NCBI GenBank assembly: GCA_030610965.1
Contig: JAUWQU010000018.1
Span: 1 to 13,889, forward strand
Source of the DNA: Phycisphaerae bacterium
GTDB taxonomy: Bacteria > Planctomycetota > Phycisphaerae > SM23-33
Length of the DNA: 13,889 bases
Direction: 5' to 3'
Shown here: positions 13,233 to 13,889 of the stretch, piece after piece
Position numbering within the stretch: position 1 is the stretch's first letter
How the letters are laid out: each line of letters starts with the position of its first letter
The notes under the pieces: generated by a model
Told to the model about the DNA's origin: nothing
What the model saw: only the letters and a program-made list of their open reading frames with translations
The model's database searches: none
Made by a program: the position numbers and the translations under genes

Positions 13233-13889
13233 CCGACGAGTTCAAGCAGGCCATAAACGCGACCGCCTGGCACGGCGATAAGCCCTACGACGCCAAGGAG
13301 ACCGTCCGCCTTCAGCGAGTTTGCGAGTTGCTCGGCGAGTTGCTGCCCGCGACGCCGGACCGGCGGCGCGACGTGCTTGATGTCGGCTGCGGCATCGGAC
13401 CGCTCAGGCAGTTCCTGCCGGCCGAGGAGTATCGGATCGTCGGCCTGGAGATCAGCGCCCAAGCCGCGACGATCGCCCGCGGCAACTACGACGCCTGCGA
13501 GGTATGCGACGCCGAGCAGCCCTGGCCCGTCGAGCCAGCCAGCTTCGACGGCGTACACGCGGGGGCCGTCATGGAACACGTGCTGGACTGGCACGCGCCG
13601 CTGAACTACGCCAACCGCGCGGTTCGCGACGGCGGGCTGATCGTCATCGCCGTGCCCAACCTGCGATACTGGAAGGAAATCCGCCGCCTGATCCGCGGCC
13701 GTCAGCCGCATTGGCTCCAGTGCATGAAGCACGTGCATGCCTACACGCCGGCGTTCCTCAAGGAACTGGTGGGCATACACGGCTTCGCACCCGTCGCCGT
13801 CGAGGCCGCCCGCGTCAACCTGCCACTTCTGCCCCGCAAGCGCCGCTGGGTCTGCCGCCGCTTCGCCGGGGGGGGCTCGGTGCTGCTCC
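13229..13889 (+). CDS. Class I SAM-dependent methyltransferase (3' end outside window)
   Basis: At least 220 residues, still open at the window edge. Motif I VLDVGCGIG (49-57) binds S-adenosylmethionine; the acidic end of the second strand is Glu74 in VGLEIS; SFDGVHAGAVMEHVLD (105-120) is the post-II/motif-IV region of methyltransferase-11-like enzymes, and DGGLIVIAVPNLRYW (134-148) is motif VI. The pattern of ME-HV then PN-RYW is shared with methyltransferases found in glycan and MetW-like contexts, but the substrate cannot be deduced. The start ATG 13229 overlaps the ybeY stop by 4 nt. A run of eight G near 13868-13875 is a place where a sequencing indel could alter the frame of the last residues, though the current frame reads sensibly. 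Confidence 0.85.
   Translation, partial: MTDEFKQAINATAWHGDKPYDAKETVRLQRVCELLGELLPATPDRRRDVLDVGCGIGPLRQFLPAEEYRIVGLEISAQAATIARGNYDACEVCDAEQPWPVEPASFDGVHAGAVMEHVLDWHAPLNYANRAVRDGGLIVIAVPNLRYWKEIRRLIRGRQPHWLQCMKHVHAYTPAFLKELVGIHGFAPVAVEAARVNLPLLPRKRRWVCRRFAGGGSVLL

Noticed and set aside
1..13889. A new defence, mobile or biosynthetic system
   Set aside because: All sizeable genes belong to recognisable families; the novelty is in regulation and in the PstA insert rather than in an unknown gene cluster.

Overview
The window reads as a piece of a high-GC Gram-negative chromosome, most likely a member of the Planctomycetota (possibly Phycisphaerae-like). This rests on one secreted protein that combines a dockerin-type calcium-binding repeat with a PEP-CTERM sorting tail, on an outer-membrane porin, and on general protein style. 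The taxonomic call is inference; there is no rRNA or other marker gene in the window.

Layout. (1) Positions 1-2028, plus strand: the C-terminal part of a multi-membrane-span, GT39-like glycosyltransferase, translationally coupled (ATGA overlap) to a GT2-family glycosyltransferase; a good hairpin terminator follows. (2) Positions 2062-4567, minus strand: a PhoB-type response regulator and a PhoR-type sensor kinase, overlapping by 14 nt, converging on the glycosyltransferases. (3) Positions 4568-4825: a divergent control region with two clusters of 11-bp-phased CTTAAC-like repeats (candidate Pho boxes), a perfect 16-bp tandem repeat and a leader hairpin. (4) Positions 4826-9934, plus strand: pstS-pstC-pstA-pstB-phoU, the high-affinity phosphate ABC transporter and its regulator. 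(5) Positions 9935-11470: a second Pho-box-like cluster (four 11-bp-phased TTCAT-like repeats), two leader hairpins, and an outer-membrane porin that is probably the phosphate-starvation porin of the system. (6) Positions 11471-12705: an extended -10 promoter and a secreted HELAH metallopeptidase-like protein with dockerin repeat and PEP-CTERM tail. (7) Positions 12747-13889: ybeY (rRNA maturation endonuclease) overlapping a SAM-dependent methyltransferase that runs off the window end.

How it works together (known families plus inference): low periplasmic phosphate is signalled through PstSCAB and PhoU to the PhoR kinase, which phosphorylates PhoB; PhoB would bind the 11-bp direct repeats upstream of pstS and upstream of the porin, raising both outer-membrane entry and inner-membrane import of phosphate. 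The window is therefore a complete, compact Pho regulon core. Its unusual points are a PstA permease with an approximately 250-residue helical insert predicted to face the periplasm, a candidate lineage-specific Pho box that can be derived from three sites in this one window, the 16-bp tandem repeat between two of them, and a cysteine-containing porin under apparent Pho control. I see no CRISPR array, insertion sequence, tRNA or rRNA gene, and no clear evidence of an entirely new system.
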